Source: Pseudonocardia endophytica
GTDB taxonomy: Bacteria > Actinomycetota > Actinomycetes > Mycobacteriales > Pseudonocardiaceae
Length of the DNA stretch: 64,000 nucleotides
Assembly: GCF_004339565.1 (NCBI RefSeq)
Contig: NZ_SMFZ01000001.1
Span: forward strand, 434,001 to 498,000
Reading direction: 5' to 3'
The position numbers and the translations under genes were made by a program. Below are positions 42,034 through 51,934 of the stretch, one piece after another. The notes beneath the pieces were generated by a model. The model made no database searches. It was not told the DNA's origin and worked only from the letters and a program-made list of their open reading frames with translations. Positions within the stretch are counted from its first letter, which is position 1. Each line of letters starts with the position of its first letter.

Positions 42034-43133
42034 CGGAGAACCTCCACACTGTCCGAAAGGGACTGACATCGCGCCATGCGCGCGGCGACCCGGCCCGGTG
42101 CCGCGACGGCGGCCAGCCGCACGTGTCCGCGGCCGGCGTCGCCGAACCCGGAGCCCGGCGCGGCGACGATCCCGGCGCCGGTCGCGAGCCTGCGCGCGAA
42201 CGCGTCGCCGTCGCCGTCGGGTGCGGCAACCCAGGCGAACATCCCACCCGGCGGGTCAGGGCAGCCGATGCCGTTGTCCCGCAGCGCCGACACCAGGTCT
42301 CCCAGCCGGGCTCCGACGAGCTCGCGGCGCTGCGCCCTTGCCGCGGCGCCCGCCGTCAGCACCGCCACCGCGTGCGCCTGCGACGGCGCCGACGCGATCA
42401 GCCCGGTCTCCCTCCGGGCGGCCACCAGCTGGGCGACGATCCCCGGGTCGCCGGCGAACCAGCCGAGGCGGGCACCCGGGTGCCCGAACGACTTGGACAG
42501 GCTCTGCACGGCGACGACGCCGTCCGGCCCGTACCGCAGCACCGATCCCGGTTCGCCGCTCCAGACCAGGTCCACATAGGCCTCGTCGACGAACACCGGG
42601 ACCCCGCGTGCCCGGCCCCAGGCGACGACGGCCCTGAGGTCCTCGACGACGCCCGTCGGGTTCCCCGGCGACGTCACCCACAGCATCAGTGCCCGCGCGG
42701 CGACCTCCTCCGGGACCGCGGCGAGGTCCATCCGCCCGTCCGGACCGGTCGGCACCGCGTGCTCGACCAGCCCGGCCAGCCGTACGCCGTGCCGGTACGG
42801 CGGATAGGCGAGCTGCGGCACGAGGACCGTGTCGCGCGGTTCCCGGCCGCGCAGGAGCAGCGGCGTCGTCGCGATGAACTCCTTGACCCCGGCGCACGCC
42901 GCGACGTCGCCGGCGTCGACCAGGAGATCGAGGTCACGGCGGAACATCGCGGCGACGGCGTGCCGCAGCTCCTCGCTGCCGCGGCACAGCGGGTATCCGC
43001 CCAGGTCGGCAGAGCCCTCGACGGGCGCCCGGTCGCCTGCGTTGCCGAGCGACAGGTCGATCGGTGCCCACCCCGACCGGTCGGCCCGGTCGAGCAGCTC
43101 CGCGCGGCCCGGCGCGGTCGTCGCGGCGGTCAC
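42030..43133 (-). CDS. DapC-like N-succinyldiaminopimelate aminotransferase
   Basis: 367 aa PLP fold type I aminotransferase: LSLGNAGDRAPVEG, VPQLAYPPYRHG, WVTSPGNPTGVV, VDEAYVDLVW, and the PLP lysine in QSLSKSFGHPGARLGW. Position between dapD- and lysA-like genes points to transamination of succinyl-ketopimelate. GTGA overlap with the LysA-like stop. Confidence 0.85.
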   Translation of the reverse strand: MTAATTAPGRAELLDRADRSGWAPIDLSLGNAGDRAPVEGSADLGGYPLCRGSEELRHAVAAMFRRDLDLLVDAGDVAACAGVKEFIATTPLLLRGREPRDTVLVPQLAYPPYRHGVRLAGLVEHAVPTGPDGRMDLAAVPEEVAARALMLWVTSPGNPTGVVEDLRAVVAWGRARGVPVFVDEAYVDLVWSGEPGSVLRYGPDGVVAVQSLSKSFGHPGARLGWFAGDPGIVAQLVAARRETGLIASAPSQAHAVAVLTAGAAARAQRRELVGARLGDLVSALRDNGIGCPDPPGGMFAWVAAPDGDGDAFARRLATGAGIVAAPGSGFGDAGRGHVRLAAVAAPGRVAARMARCQSLSDSVEVLR

Positions 43134-44416
43134 GGGGCCGGGACCGCGGGACGCGGACGGATGCGGTCGGAGGCGCAGTCGAGCGTGGCCAGGTAGTCGT
43201 CCACCGTCTCCGCGCGCCGGACCCTGCTCACCGACCCGTCGCGGTGCAGCAGCAGCTCCTGCGGGCGCAGCCTGCCGTTGTAGGTGAACGCCATCGACCA
43301 CCCGTGCGCGCCGGTGTCGTGCGCGATCACCAGGTCGCCGACGTCGGCGCGCGGGATCGGCCGGTCGACGGCCAGCTTGTCGTTGTTCTCGCACAGCGAC
43401 CCGACGACGTCGGCCCGTTCGACCGGCCGGTCCTCTCCCCCGTGCACGGAGACGTGGTGGTAGGCGCCGTACATGCCGGGCCGGATCAGGCAGTTCATGC
43501 CGCCGTCGACGCCGATCACCGTGCGCGTCTTGTGCATCCGGTGCAGGACACGGGTGACGAGCACGCCGTGCGGTCCGGTCACCTGGCGGCCGCACTCCAT
43601 CTGCAGTCGCGGTCGGCGCAGCCCGGTGACCCGTTCCCACTCCGCGAGCCGGTCGGTGGCCGCCCGGCCGAGCCCGGCGAGGTCGAACGGCGGCTCGTCC
43701 GGGTGGTAGGCCACGCCGACCCCGCCGCCGAGGTTCACGGACGCGACCTCGACGCCGGTGTCGCGGCGGATCTCGTCGGCGACGTCGAGCAGGACGTCCA
43801 GCGTGCGCAGGAACGGCTCGGTCGACATCAGGCCGGAGCCGAGCATCATGTGCAGGCCGATCCGCGCGGTCCCGGTCGCCATGGCCAGCCGCACGGCCTC
43901 GCCGACGTCGGCGCGCACGATGCCGAACTTCGAGGACTCCGCCGACCCGAGCCGCGACTCGACGTCGGTGCCCGCCGCCGACGGGTGGATCCGCAGGGCC
44001 AGGTGGCCCGGCGTAACCGGCTGCCGCGCGAGCGCGCGCAGCACCGACAGGTCGTCGGCGGTGACGATCGCCCCGCGTTCCAGCGCGGCCGCGAGCTCGG
44101 CGTCGGACGTGTTGTTCGAGGTGAAGCAGATCCCGTCGCCGCTCACGCCGGTGCGGTCGGCGATCTCCAGCTCGGTCGGCGAGCTGGCGTCGAGCCCGAA
44201 GCCGTGCCGGGTCACCAGGCGCAGCAGCGTCGGGTTCGGCAGGCCCTTCACGGCGAAGTACTCGCGGAAGTCGGTGCCCGCGAAGGCGTCCAGATAGGAC
44301 CGGCAGTTCTCGTCGATGCCGGTCTCGTCGTACACGTGGAACGGGGTGCCGAACCGCTCGACGATCTCGTCGAGGACCGGCAGCAGCCGTCCGGCGAACT
44401 CCTCGCTCATCGGCAT
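43130..44416 (-). CDS. LysA-like PLP-dependent diaminopimelate decarboxylase
   Basis: 428 aa fold type III decarboxylase. The PLP lysine is Lys57 in EYFAVKGLPNPTLL; GLHMMLGSG, ASVNLGGGVGVAY, MECGRQVTG and GVDGGMNCLIRPGMYGAYH follow. The active-site Cys motif reads SLCENNDKLA where LysA normally has CESGD. This deviation could mean an altered substrate, e.g. a carrier-bound or modified amino acid. With DapD and DapC neighbours, lysine formation from diaminopimelate is the simplest role. Confidence 0.82.
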   Translation of the reverse strand: MPMSEEFAGRLLPVLDEIVERFGTPFHVYDETGIDENCRSYLDAFAGTDFREYFAVKGLPNPTLLRLVTRHGFGLDASSPTELEIADRTGVSGDGICFTSNNTSDAELAAALERGAIVTADDLSVLRALARQPVTPGHLALRIHPSAAGTDVESRLGSAESSKFGIVRADVGEAVRLAMATGTARIGLHMMLGSGLMSTEPFLRTLDVLLDVADEIRRDTGVEVASVNLGGGVGVAYHPDEPPFDLAGLGRAATDRLAEWERVTGLRRPRLQMECGRQVTGPHGVLVTRVLHRMHKTRTVIGVDGGMNCLIRPGMYGAYHHVSVHGGEDRPVERADVVGSLCENNDKLAVDRPIPRADVGDLVIAHDTGAHGWSMAFTYNGRLRPQELLLHRDGSVSRVRRAETVDDYLATLDCASDRIRPRPAVPAP

Positions 44417-44422
44417 CCGGGA

Positions 44423-45124
44423 TCAGGCCGCCCGTGCGACGACGATGGCGCGCGTGCGCGGTCCGGACACCGGACGTTCGTAGACGAACTCGGTGCACTC
44501 GATCCCGACGAAGCCCGCCTCTTCGGCGGCGTCGCGGATGCAGTGCGTGGACAGCCAGTGGAAACCGGGCACGCCTCCGGCGGGCACGGACGGGTCGTCG
44601 GTCGGCGGCCGGTCGTTGGACAGCACCAGCGCACCACCGGGCCGCAGCCAGGAACGCACGTGCCCGAGCACCGGGGCGAGCCCCTGCGCGGGGTCGTACA
44701 CGTGGCCCAGCAGCCCGTCCGCGTACACGACCGACCACTGCTCGGCGGGCCGCCATTCGCGCACGTCGCCGACCTCGGCCTCGAGCCCCTTGCTGCGCGC
44801 CAGGTCCACCGCCTCGGCGATCACGTCGACGGCCATCACCCGGTGCCCGGCCGCGAGCACGTCGACCTCGATCGCCGCGTTGCCCGCGCCGACGCTCAGC
44901 AGGCCCTCCTCCGGGCCGGCGAGCAGCTCGCCGAGACGGCGGCGCATCCAGCGCCGGTAGCCCTCGTCGCAGGTGGCCGGCGTGATCGAGTCACCGCGCG
45001 CGTCGCCGGACTCCCAGATCTCGAACAGGTTCCGTCCCGAAGCGTCCCGGGACAGGTAGAACTCCGTCAGGCGCCGCATCCGCCGGTCCTCGGCCTTGGT
45101 GCGCTCTCCCCCGCTCACGGTCAC
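44423..45124 (-). CDS. SAM-dependent methyltransferase of the siderophore-type cluster
   Basis: 233 aa. Motif I-like LLSVGAGNAAIEVDVL, acidic residue in GHRVMAVDVIAEAVDLA, then LEAEVGDVREW and LLGHVYDPAQGLAPVLGHVRSWLRPGGALVLSNDRPP. N- or O-methylation of a product or precursor is expected; the acceptor cannot be read. GTG start in GTGA overlap with the hydrolase gene; six bases separate it from the LysA-like gene. Confidence 0.82.
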   Translation of the reverse strand: MTVSGGERTKAEDRRMRRLTEFYLSRDASGRNLFEIWESGDARGDSITPATCDEGYRRWMRRRLGELLAGPEEGLLSVGAGNAAIEVDVLAAGHRVMAVDVIAEAVDLARSKGLEAEVGDVREWRPAEQWSVVYADGLLGHVYDPAQGLAPVLGHVRSWLRPGGALVLSNDRPPTDDPSVPAGGVPGFHWLSTHCIRDAAEEAGFVGIECTEFVYERPVSGPRTRAIVVARAA

Positions 45125-45951
45125 GGTCGTCCCCCTCGATCGTCGGTGTTCGGTTCGTCTGTGGACAGATCCCGGAGGAAGTCCAGGATCAGGGCGTTCA
45201 CGTCGTCGGGTCGTTCCAGGTAGCCGAGGTGCCCGGCCGCGGCCACGGTGCGGAACCGCGCACGGCCGATCGCGTCCGCGACCTCGCGGCACAGTCGCGG
45301 CGGGCACACGGCGTCGTCGGCGAACGCGACGACGGTCGTCGGGCACCGCGGGGCACCGGCCGGGAAGTCGGCCATCGCGACCCGGAACTGGGCCACCGCA
45401 CCGTCCGGCATCGGCCACGGGGCCATGTCGAGCATGTCGAACCAGTCCTCGGCGTCCCGGTCGTCGGCGAGGCTCTCCGGCGACAGCCCGGCCGCCCCGA
45501 GCGCCGCCCGCGCGGAGCGCGACGGGCGGTCCGGGCCGGTCCCGAGGTCGATCTGGGCCATGGCGTGGACGGTGGACACGGCGGCGGCCCGCATCTGGAC
45601 GGCGAGCAGGCACAGCCCGGTGACGAGGTCGGGCCTGCGCAGCGCGACCTCCCAGGCCACTCGCGCGCCCAGCGAGGTCCCGACCAGAGCGGCCGGACCG
45701 CCGACGCGGTCCTCGATCACCGCGACGACGTCGTCGGCGAGCTCGGCCAGTCCGGACGCGTCCGCGCCGGCGCTCCCACCGACGCCGCGCAGGTCGGGCA
45801 GCAGCACGCGGTACCCGTCCGGGACGAGGGCCGGCACCTGGTAGGCCTGCCAGACCCGCCCCGGCGAGCCCGCGCCCATGAGCATCACGACCGGGGAACC
45901 CGCCCCGGCCTCCTCCACGGCGAGGGACACGGTCCCCCGCTCCACCGTCAC
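45121..45951 (-). CDS. alpha/beta hydrolase
   Basis: 276 aa. SPVVMLMGAGSPGRVWQAY, PDLRGVGGS, nucleophile GTSLGARVAWEV, FADDAVCPPRL (Asp) and AAGHLGYLERPDDV (His): a complete triad. Could be a release/hydrolytic enzyme for the peptide or an esterase for the ferri-complex. Coupled by GTGA to the NRPS upstream. Confidence 0.83.
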   Translation of the reverse strand: MTVERGTVSLAVEEAGAGSPVVMLMGAGSPGRVWQAYQVPALVPDGYRVLLPDLRGVGGSAGADASGLAELADDVVAVIEDRVGGPAALVGTSLGARVAWEVALRRPDLVTGLCLLAVQMRAAAVSTVHAMAQIDLGTGPDRPSRSARAALGAAGLSPESLADDRDAEDWFDMLDMAPWPMPDGAVAQFRVAMADFPAGAPRCPTTVVAFADDAVCPPRLCREVADAIGRARFRTVAAAGHLGYLERPDDVNALILDFLRDLSTDEPNTDDRGGRP

Positions 45952-48900
45952 GCCGATGACCGCTCACCTCCCGCGGCCGTGACCGCCGCGGCGGTCCCTC
46001 CGGACAGCGCCACCAGCGCCTCGTCGAAGGCACCGGCCAGCCGGGACACGACGTCCGCGGCCAGGCGCGCCGGGACATGGCGCCAGTACGACTCCAGGAC
46101 GGATCCCTCCGGTGCGGCCTGGACGCCGACGGACAGCTCCAGCGCGAACGGGCAGGACATGTCCGGTTCGGTCACGATCGGCACCTCACCGACGACGCCC
46201 GGGTCGGTGACGGCCGTCCACGGCCGGGCGTCCACCGCCCTGGCCGAGGAGATCCGGTCCACGCGCCCGAGGTAGGTGACCAGCACCTCCGGGACCCCGT
46301 AGCCGCCGGGGACCGGGACGTGCCCGAGCAGTCCGGCGTCGGCGCCGCCTGCCGGCACGGCGGCCAGCGCATCCGCCACCGTCCCCAGCCAGGCCTCCGC
46401 CGCGCCGGGGAGGCGCAGCTCGTCGACCGTCGGTGCCGTCGCGTCCGGCCCTCCGACCACCGTCGGGAACGTGGTGGTGAACCAGCCCAGGGTGCGGCTG
46501 GTGTCGATCGGGGTGCCGGCGTCGCGTTCGACGAGCTCGTCGACCCGGCCGTGGCCCTCCAGGGCGACCGGTGGTCCGTGCCCTGGCGGCCCGCCCGCGG
46601 CGGAGAGCGCGGTCGCCCACGCCGCGCCGAGGGCGGCGAGCACCAGGACCTCGACGGTGCAGGATCCGGAGTCCGGGACCGGGCTCCGCTGCCGGTGCAC
46701 CCGCATGTCCCGGTAGGTCGCCGACGCCGTGCTCCCGAGCCGCGGCGCACGGTCGACCCTGTCCGCCACGCCGGTCCAGTACGGCCGCTGCGCGGCCACC
46801 TCCGCGGACCCGGCCCGCACGTCCAACGCACGCGACCACGCGGCCAGCGGCGTCGTCTCGCCGGGCAGGCGGACCGGCTCGTCCCACTCCACGGACCGCC
46901 AGGCCGCCGCCATGTCGGCGAGCAGGACGTGCCAGGAGACGACGTCGCACACGACGTGGTGCAGGGCGAGCACCAGCAGTGGGCGGGCGAGGCCCGCGCC
47001 GCGGACGTGGGTCGCCGCCAGCATCCGGCCCTCGTCCGGATCGAGGCGGTCCCACGCCTGCCCGGCGAGCCGGGCGACGGCGCGTGCGACGGGTGCGTGG
47101 ACGTCGTAGCGGGCCACGGGCACCGACGGGTCGGGGTCGGCGGGCACGTCCAGTGTCAGACGGTCCCCGTCCCGGACCAGCGTGCCCGCGAGCTGCGGGT
47201 GCGCGGCGACGACGGCGCGCAGCACGGTCTCGACCCGGTCCGGCCGGGCGTCCGACGGCAGCGCGACGACCAGGGTCATCGCGTAGCGGCGCACCGCGCC
47301 CAGTACGCCGAGCCAGTCCAGGGCGGGCATCCGGACCGGACCCGCGGCGGCCTCCGGGACGTCGTCCGGCTCCGGTGCGCGGTCGGCGTGCAGCGCGAGC
47401 TCGGCGATCGAGCCAGCGGACAGCACGGTCCTGGCGGACACCGCGATCCCCTCGTGCCGCAGTCCGGCCACGATCCCGATCACGGTGATGCTGTCGATAC
47501 CCGCGTCGGCGAGGTCGGCGACGACGTCGACGGCCGGGACGTCCAGCGCCTGCGCGACGACGTCGTGCACCCGGCGTTCGGTGGGCGTGCGCGGTCCGGC
47601 GACGTCGGCCGCGGAGTCGGCGTCGAACGCGGCCAGCGCCCGGAAGTCGGTCTTGCCGTTCACGTCGGTCGGGATCGCGGGTACCGCGACGACGCGGGCC
47701 GGGACCATGTAGCCGGGCAGCCGGGTGGTCGCCGATGCCCGGACGTCCGCGGTGTCCAGCCCGTCGTGGGCCGCGACGAGGTAGGCGACGAGCACCGTGG
47801 ACGCGCCGCGGGCCCTGGTCGTGACGACGGCGTCGCGCACGCCGGGGTGCGCGCGCAGCGCCGCGACCACCTCGCCGGTCTCGACGCGGTAGCCGCGGAT
47901 CTTGACCTGGTCGTCGGCCCGCCCGACGAACACGAGCGATCCGGCGGCGTCGCGGCGCACCAGGTCACCGGTGCGGTACATCCGCCCGCCGCCGCCCGCC
48001 ACGTCGGGCAGGTAGCGCGCCGCGGTGCGGGCCGGCTGCCCGTCGTAGCCGCGGGTGACCTGCGGACCGGCGAGGTAGAGCTCGCCGACGAACCCGGCGG
48101 GCACCGGTGTCAGGTCCGGGCCGAGCACGTGCCCGGTCGTCCCGCGCGCCGGGAGCCCGACGCTGGGCGAGGACCCGGGCGCGATCCGCGCGGAGAACAC
48201 CTCGACGGTGGTCTCGGTCGGGCCGTAGAAGTTGTGCGCCTGCAGCTCCGGCCGGTCGGCGAGGTCGCGCCACACGTCGGCCGCGATGTCCTCGCTGCCC
48301 AGAGCCAGCACCGACAGCCCGCCGTGGTCGAGCAGCCCGGCGGCGCGAAGAGGTCGCAGCAGCGACGGTGACGTGTCGAGCATGTCGACACCGTGGCGGC
48401 GCAGCACCCGGATCAACCGGTCCGGCTCGCGGCGGTCGTCCTCGTCGAGCAGGACGAGCTCGTGACCGGCGAGCAGCGCCAGCTGGGGCTGCCACGCCGC
48501 GTCGAACGCGAACGACCAGCCGTGCGCGACGCGCAGCCGCCGGTCGTCGCCGCCCGCGGGCCGGTAGATGGCCTCGACGTGGTTGCGCAGCAACGCGAGC
48601 ACGCCGTCGTGGGTGGCGACGACGCCCTTCGGGACCCCGGTCGACCCGGACGTGAACACGACGTAGGCGCCCTGGCCGGGCAGCGCAGGGAGCGGCTCGA
48701 ACCGGACCGGCTCGGACGGGTCCGGGCGCGGCGGCACGGTCATCCGGGTCACCGCCGGGCCTGCGGCCGGCTCGATGCCGGGAGACGTGAGCAGCACCGC
48801 GGCCGAGGCGTGGTCGAGGATGAGCGCGTTCCGCTCGGCAGGGGCGGTCACGTCGAGAGGGACGACGACGCCGCCCGCGCCGAGCACGCCGAACACGGCG

Positions 48901-50429
48901 GCCAGGTAGCCGGCCGTGCGGTCCATCGCGACGGCGACCCGGCCCTCCCGCCGCACACCCGCCGCGGCGAGGTCGGCCGAGATCCGGCGGGCCCATGCGT
49001 CGAGCTCGCCGTAGGTCAGCGACCCGAGCGCGTCGGTGGCGGCGACGTCGTCCGGCTGCCGGGCGGCGACGGCGGCGAACACCTCGTGGATGCCGGCCGG
49101 TGGGACGGCCCGCCCGGTGTCGGGCACCGGCGCCTCGTGCCGCCTGCCGATCGCCCGGAACTCGCGGGAGGGCGCGGCGGCGATCTCCGTGACGGTCCGC
49201 AGGAACGTCTCCCCCAGCTCTCCGGGGTCGACGCCGTCCGGCAGCGCACCGGCCCGGGTGTCGACGTTGACGTAGAGCCTGCCGTCCAGCTCGAACGGCG
49301 CGACGACGAGCGGGTAGTGCGTGTACCCGTCCATGAAGACCGGTCGCATCACCAGCCCGTCGCCGAGCTCGCGTGCGCCGCCGGACGCGTCCTTGGGCAC
49401 GTTGTGATAGCTGAGGATCGTGTCGAACAGCTCGCCCCGGCCGGCCTGTCGTTGCAGCTCGCCGAGCTGCAGGTAGCCGTGGGTCCTGGCCAGCGCGCCC
49501 TCGCGCTGCACCCGGTGGCACAGCTCCCCGACCGGCTCGCCCGCGACGAGCCGGACCCGGGTCGGCACGGTGTTCGTGAACAGCCCGACCATCTCGCCGA
49601 TCCGCGGCACCTGCTCGGGGCGCCCGGACACGCTGCCGCCGAACGTCACGTCCGTCCGGCCGGTGATGCGGTGCAACAGGATCGCCCAGGCGACCTGGGC
49701 CAGCGTGTTGATCGTGACGCCGAGCGCGGCGGCGTCGCGGTGCAGCGCGGCCAGCGGCTCGCCGTCCAGGTAGCGCATGGTCAGCGACGGGTGGCCCGCG
49801 TCGCCCGCCGTCGGGATCCCGACCTTCGTCGGACCATCCACATCGGAGAGAACGGCGCGCCAGTGATCGCGCGCCGCGTCGGTGTCCTGTCCCTGCAGCC
49901 AGGCGATGTAGTCGCGGTAGGGCGCCGGCTCCGGCAGCGACGACGGGTCGTCGGCCCGGTAGGCGGCCGCGAGGTCGTCCCACAGCAGCGGGATCGACCA
50001 CCCGTCGACGACGATGTGGTGGAACGTCCACACCAGACGGTGCCGGTCCGGGCCGAGCCGGCCCAGCACGGCCCGGCAGGCCGGGGCCGACTCGAGCGCG
50101 AACGCGGTCCGCAGCTCGTGCTCGAGCAGCGCGGCGAACTCGTCGGGCGTCGCGTCGACCTCGCGCCACGGCACGTCCGGCTCGGCCGGGACGAGCGCGA
50201 CCGGGTGCGGGAGCCCCTCCGAGCGAAACGTCGCGGCCAGGTTCGGGTGGCGCCGCAGCACGGTCGTCACGGCGCGTCGCAGGCGGGCCACGTCGAGCGT
50301 GCCGTCCAGGTCGAGTACCAGCTCGACGGTGTAGATCTCGCTCTCGCCCGCCTCCGCGGACACCAGGTGCAGCGCGTGCATCCCGCGCTGCAGCGGGGTG
50401 AGCGCGAGAACGTCCGCGATCCCGGTCAC
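45948..50429 (-). CDS. nonribosomal peptide synthetase, C-A-T-E
   Basis: 1493 aa. C at about 1-430 with HHIVVDG (137-143). A at about 450-930 with [40 protein letters not shown] and VNGKTDF. T near 960-1030 with AGIDSITV. The last 440 residues are an epimerisation domain: [39 protein letters not shown] and VTYLGRVD. So the module adds one residue and inverts it to the D form. The A-domain pocket segment [10 protein letters not shown] is of the type seen in several hydroxamate-siderophore synthetases; I cannot assign it. GTGA overlap with mbtH. Confidence 0.88.
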   Translation of the reverse strand: MTGIADVLALTPLQRGMHALHLVSAEAGESEIYTVELVLDLDGTLDVARLRRAVTTVLRRHPNLAATFRSEGLPHPVALVPAEPDVPWREVDATPDEFAALLEHELRTAFALESAPACRAVLGRLGPDRHRLVWTFHHIVVDGWSIPLLWDDLAAAYRADDPSSLPEPAPYRDYIAWLQGQDTDAARDHWRAVLSDVDGPTKVGIPTAGDAGHPSLTMRYLDGEPLAALHRDAAALGVTINTLAQVAWAILLHRITGRTDVTFGGSVSGRPEQVPRIGEMVGLFTNTVPTRVRLVAGEPVGELCHRVQREGALARTHGYLQLGELQRQAGRGELFDTILSYHNVPKDASGGARELGDGLVMRPVFMDGYTHYPLVVAPFELDGRLYVNVDTRAGALPDGVDPGELGETFLRTVTEIAAAPSREFRAIGRRHEAPVPDTGRAVPPAGIHEVFAAVAARQPDDVAATDALGSLTYGELDAWARRISADLAAAGVRREGRVAVAMDRTAGYLAAVFGVLGAGGVVVPLDVTAPAERNALILDHASAAVLLTSPGIEPAAGPAVTRMTVPPRPDPSEPVRFEPLPALPGQGAYVVFTSGSTGVPKGVVATHDGVLALLRNHVEAIYRPAGGDDRRLRVAHGWSFAFDAAWQPQLALLAGHELVLLDEDDRREPDRLIRVLRRHGVDMLDTSPSLLRPLRAAGLLDHGGLSVLALGSEDIAADVWRDLADRPELQAHNFYGPTETTVEVFSARIAPGSSPSVGLPARGTTGHVLGPDLTPVPAGFVGELYLAGPQVTRGYDGQPARTAARYLPDVAGGGGRMYRTGDLVRRDAAGSLVFVGRADDQVKIRGYRVETGEVVAALRAHPGVRDAVVTTRARGASTVLVAYLVAAHDGLDTADVRASATTRLPGYMVPARVVAVPAIPTDVNGKTDFRALAAFDADSAADVAGPRTPTERRVHDVVAQALDVPAVDVVADLADAGIDSITVIGIVAGLRHEGIAVSARTVLSAGSIAELALHADRAPEPDDVPEAAAGPVRMPALDWLGVLGAVRRYAMTLVVALPSDARPDRVETVLRAVVAAHPQLAGTLVRDGDRLTLDVPADPDPSVPVARYDVHAPVARAVARLAGQAWDRLDPDEGRMLAATHVRGAGLARPLLVLALHHVVCDVVSWHVLLADMAAAWRSVEWDEPVRLPGETTPLAAWSRALDVRAGSAEVAAQRPYWTGVADRVDRAPRLGSTASATYRDMRVHRQRSPVPDSGSCTVEVLVLAALGAAWATALSAAGGPPGHGPPVALEGHGRVDELVERDAGTPIDTSRTLGWFTTTFPTVVGGPDATAPTVDELRLPGAAEAWLGTVADALAAVPAGGADAGLLGHVPVPGGYGVPEVLVTYLGRVDRISSARAVDARPWTAVTDPGVVGEVPIVTEPDMSCPFALELSVGVQAAPEGSVLESYWRHVPARLAADVVSRLAGAFDEALVALSGGTAAAVTAAGGERSSA

Positions 50430-50647
50430 CGGTGATCGACCTCCGCGGCCATCGCCTCCCGCAGGCTGCGCGGGCGCATGTCGGTCCAGGTCCGTTCGAT
50501 GTGGTCGAGCACCTCCCCGCGCGGTGCGGGCCCGTGCACGACCGTCCAGCCGGACGGCAGCTCGGCGAACGTCGGCAGGAGCGCGTACTGGTCCTCGTCG
50601 TTCACGACGGCGTAGAACGTGCCGGACTCGTCGTCGAACGGATTCAT
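50426..50647 (-). CDS. mbtH: MbtH-like NRPS accessory protein
   Basis: 73 aa. [20 protein letters not shown] and the C-terminal [13 protein letters not shown] are diagnostic. The usually invariant QYSLWP reads QYALLP here, with Ser and Trp, both in the contact surface for A domains, replaced. MbtH proteins bind and activate A domains. ATGA overlap with the MFS stop and GTGA overlap with the NRPS start place it in the centre of the operon. Confidence 0.9.
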   Translation of the reverse strand: MNPFDDESGTFYAVVNDEDQYALLPTFAELPSGWTVVHGPAPRGEVLDHIERTWTDMRPRSLREAMAAEVDHR

Positions 50648-51915
50648 GTCGGGTCCCCCGTGCGGTCGGTGCTGTCGGTGCTGTCGGTGCTGTCGGTGCG
50701 GTCGGAGTGGTCGTCGGACGCGTGCTGCAGGACCGGGTCGCCGGACGCGCCGGCCCCGCGGAAGGCGTAGAGGAGCAGGAGCAGGCCGGTCGCGCAGGCG
50801 ACGGCGGTGACCAGCGGCAGCAGCAGCACCGCGCCCATGTCGAGGACGACGCCGCCGATCGCGGCACCGACCGCGACGCCGAGCGTGCCGAGGCTGGAGT
50901 TCATGGCCAGTGCCTGCGCGGTCATCGGGCCGGCGAGCGCGTGCAGCCGGACCTGGACGGCGGTGGCGCTCCAGTAGGCGAGCGCGCCCCACACGACCAC
51001 CAGCGGGACGAACGCGAGCAGCGGGATCGGCGCGGCGAACCCGAGCAGCGTCAGCCCGGCCATCAGGACGATGAACGCGGCCATCCCGCCGACCAGCGTG
51101 CGGTTCGCGCCGAAGCGGTCGACCGACCAGCCGCCGCCGAACACGCCGACGGTCGCGGCGACGCCGAATACGGCGAACACCGGCGCGCGGACGTCGTCGC
51201 GTCCGAGCAGCGCGACCAGGTACGGCGCCAGGTAGGTGATCATCAGGATCCCACCCATGACCGCCGCGGCGCCCCCGACGAGCGCCGCGGAGATCTGCCG
51301 CGAGGCCAGCACCCGCACCTGGTCGCGGAACGGGGTCGGCGGGTGCGCCTCGACGCGCGGGAACGTCGCGCCGACCGTGGCCAGCGCGACGACGCCCGCG
51401 ACGGCCATGAACGCGAACGTCGCGTTCCAGCTCCAGGTGACGGCGATCCACGCGCCGAGCGGCACGCCGACGGCGACGGCACCGGTGACGGCCACCGAGA
51501 GCGACCCGAGGTAGCGGCCTCGGCGGTCGTCCGGGGCCAGGTCCGCGGCCGCGGCGAAGATCGCCGGCAGGGCGGCGGCCGCGGCCAGCGCGGCCAGCAC
51601 CCGCAGGCCGACGAGCACGGCGTAGCCGTCGGCGACGGCGGCCAGCGCGTTGGCGACGACGAACAGCGCGATCGCGCTGAGCACCAGCCTCCGCCGGTCG
51701 GTCCGCGCGAACACGAACCCGGCGACCGGCGTCGCGACGGCAACGGTCAGCGAGAACACGGTCACCAGCTGTCCGGCGACCGGCTCGCTGACGTCGAGCC
51801 CCGCGGCGACGTCCGGCAGGATCCCGGCGATGATGTAGTCGTCGGTGAAGAAGCTGAAGATCGCCAGGAACAGCCCGACGAGCCACCAGGGGAAGCTCCG
51901 GGGTGCGGACGTCAT
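50644..51915 (-). CDS. DHA1-family MFS exporter, probable siderophore export
   Basis: 423 aa with 12 predicted helices, beginning [30 protein letters not shown]; motif A region [24 protein letters not shown] precedes the ATG. Inside a peptide synthetase operon, it is the likely exporter of the product. The last 30 residues are a Thr/Asp/Ser run derived from a 9-bp tandem repeat. Confidence 0.87.
   Translation of the reverse strand: MTSAPRSFPWWLVGLFLAIFSFFTDDYIIAGILPDVAAGLDVSEPVAGQLVTVFSLTVAVATPVAGFVFARTDRRRLVLSAIALFVVANALAAVADGYAVLVGLRVLAALAAAAALPAIFAAAADLAPDDRRGRYLGSLSVAVTGAVAVGVPLGAWIAVTWSWNATFAFMAVAGVVALATVGATFPRVEAHPPTPFRDQVRVLASRQISAALVGGAAAVMGGILMITYLAPYLVALLGRDDVRAPVFAVFGVAATVGVFGGGWSVDRFGANRTLVGGMAAFIVLMAGLTLLGFAAPIPLLAFVPLVVVWGALAYWSATAVQVRLHALAGPMTAQALAMNSSLGTLGVAVGAAIGGVVLDMGAVLLLPLVTAVACATGLLLLLYAFRGAGASGDPVLQHASDDHSDRTDSTDSTDSTDRTGDPT
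50665..50700. repeat. 9-bp tandem repeat in the exporter C-terminus
   Basis: Three exact GTCGGTGCT units and a fourth with one change encode a DST-type repeat (Thr-Asp-Ser) near the MFS C-terminus. In-frame length variation is possible. Confidence 0.7.
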
Positions 51916-51934
51916 GGTCGGGTTCCTTTCCTCG

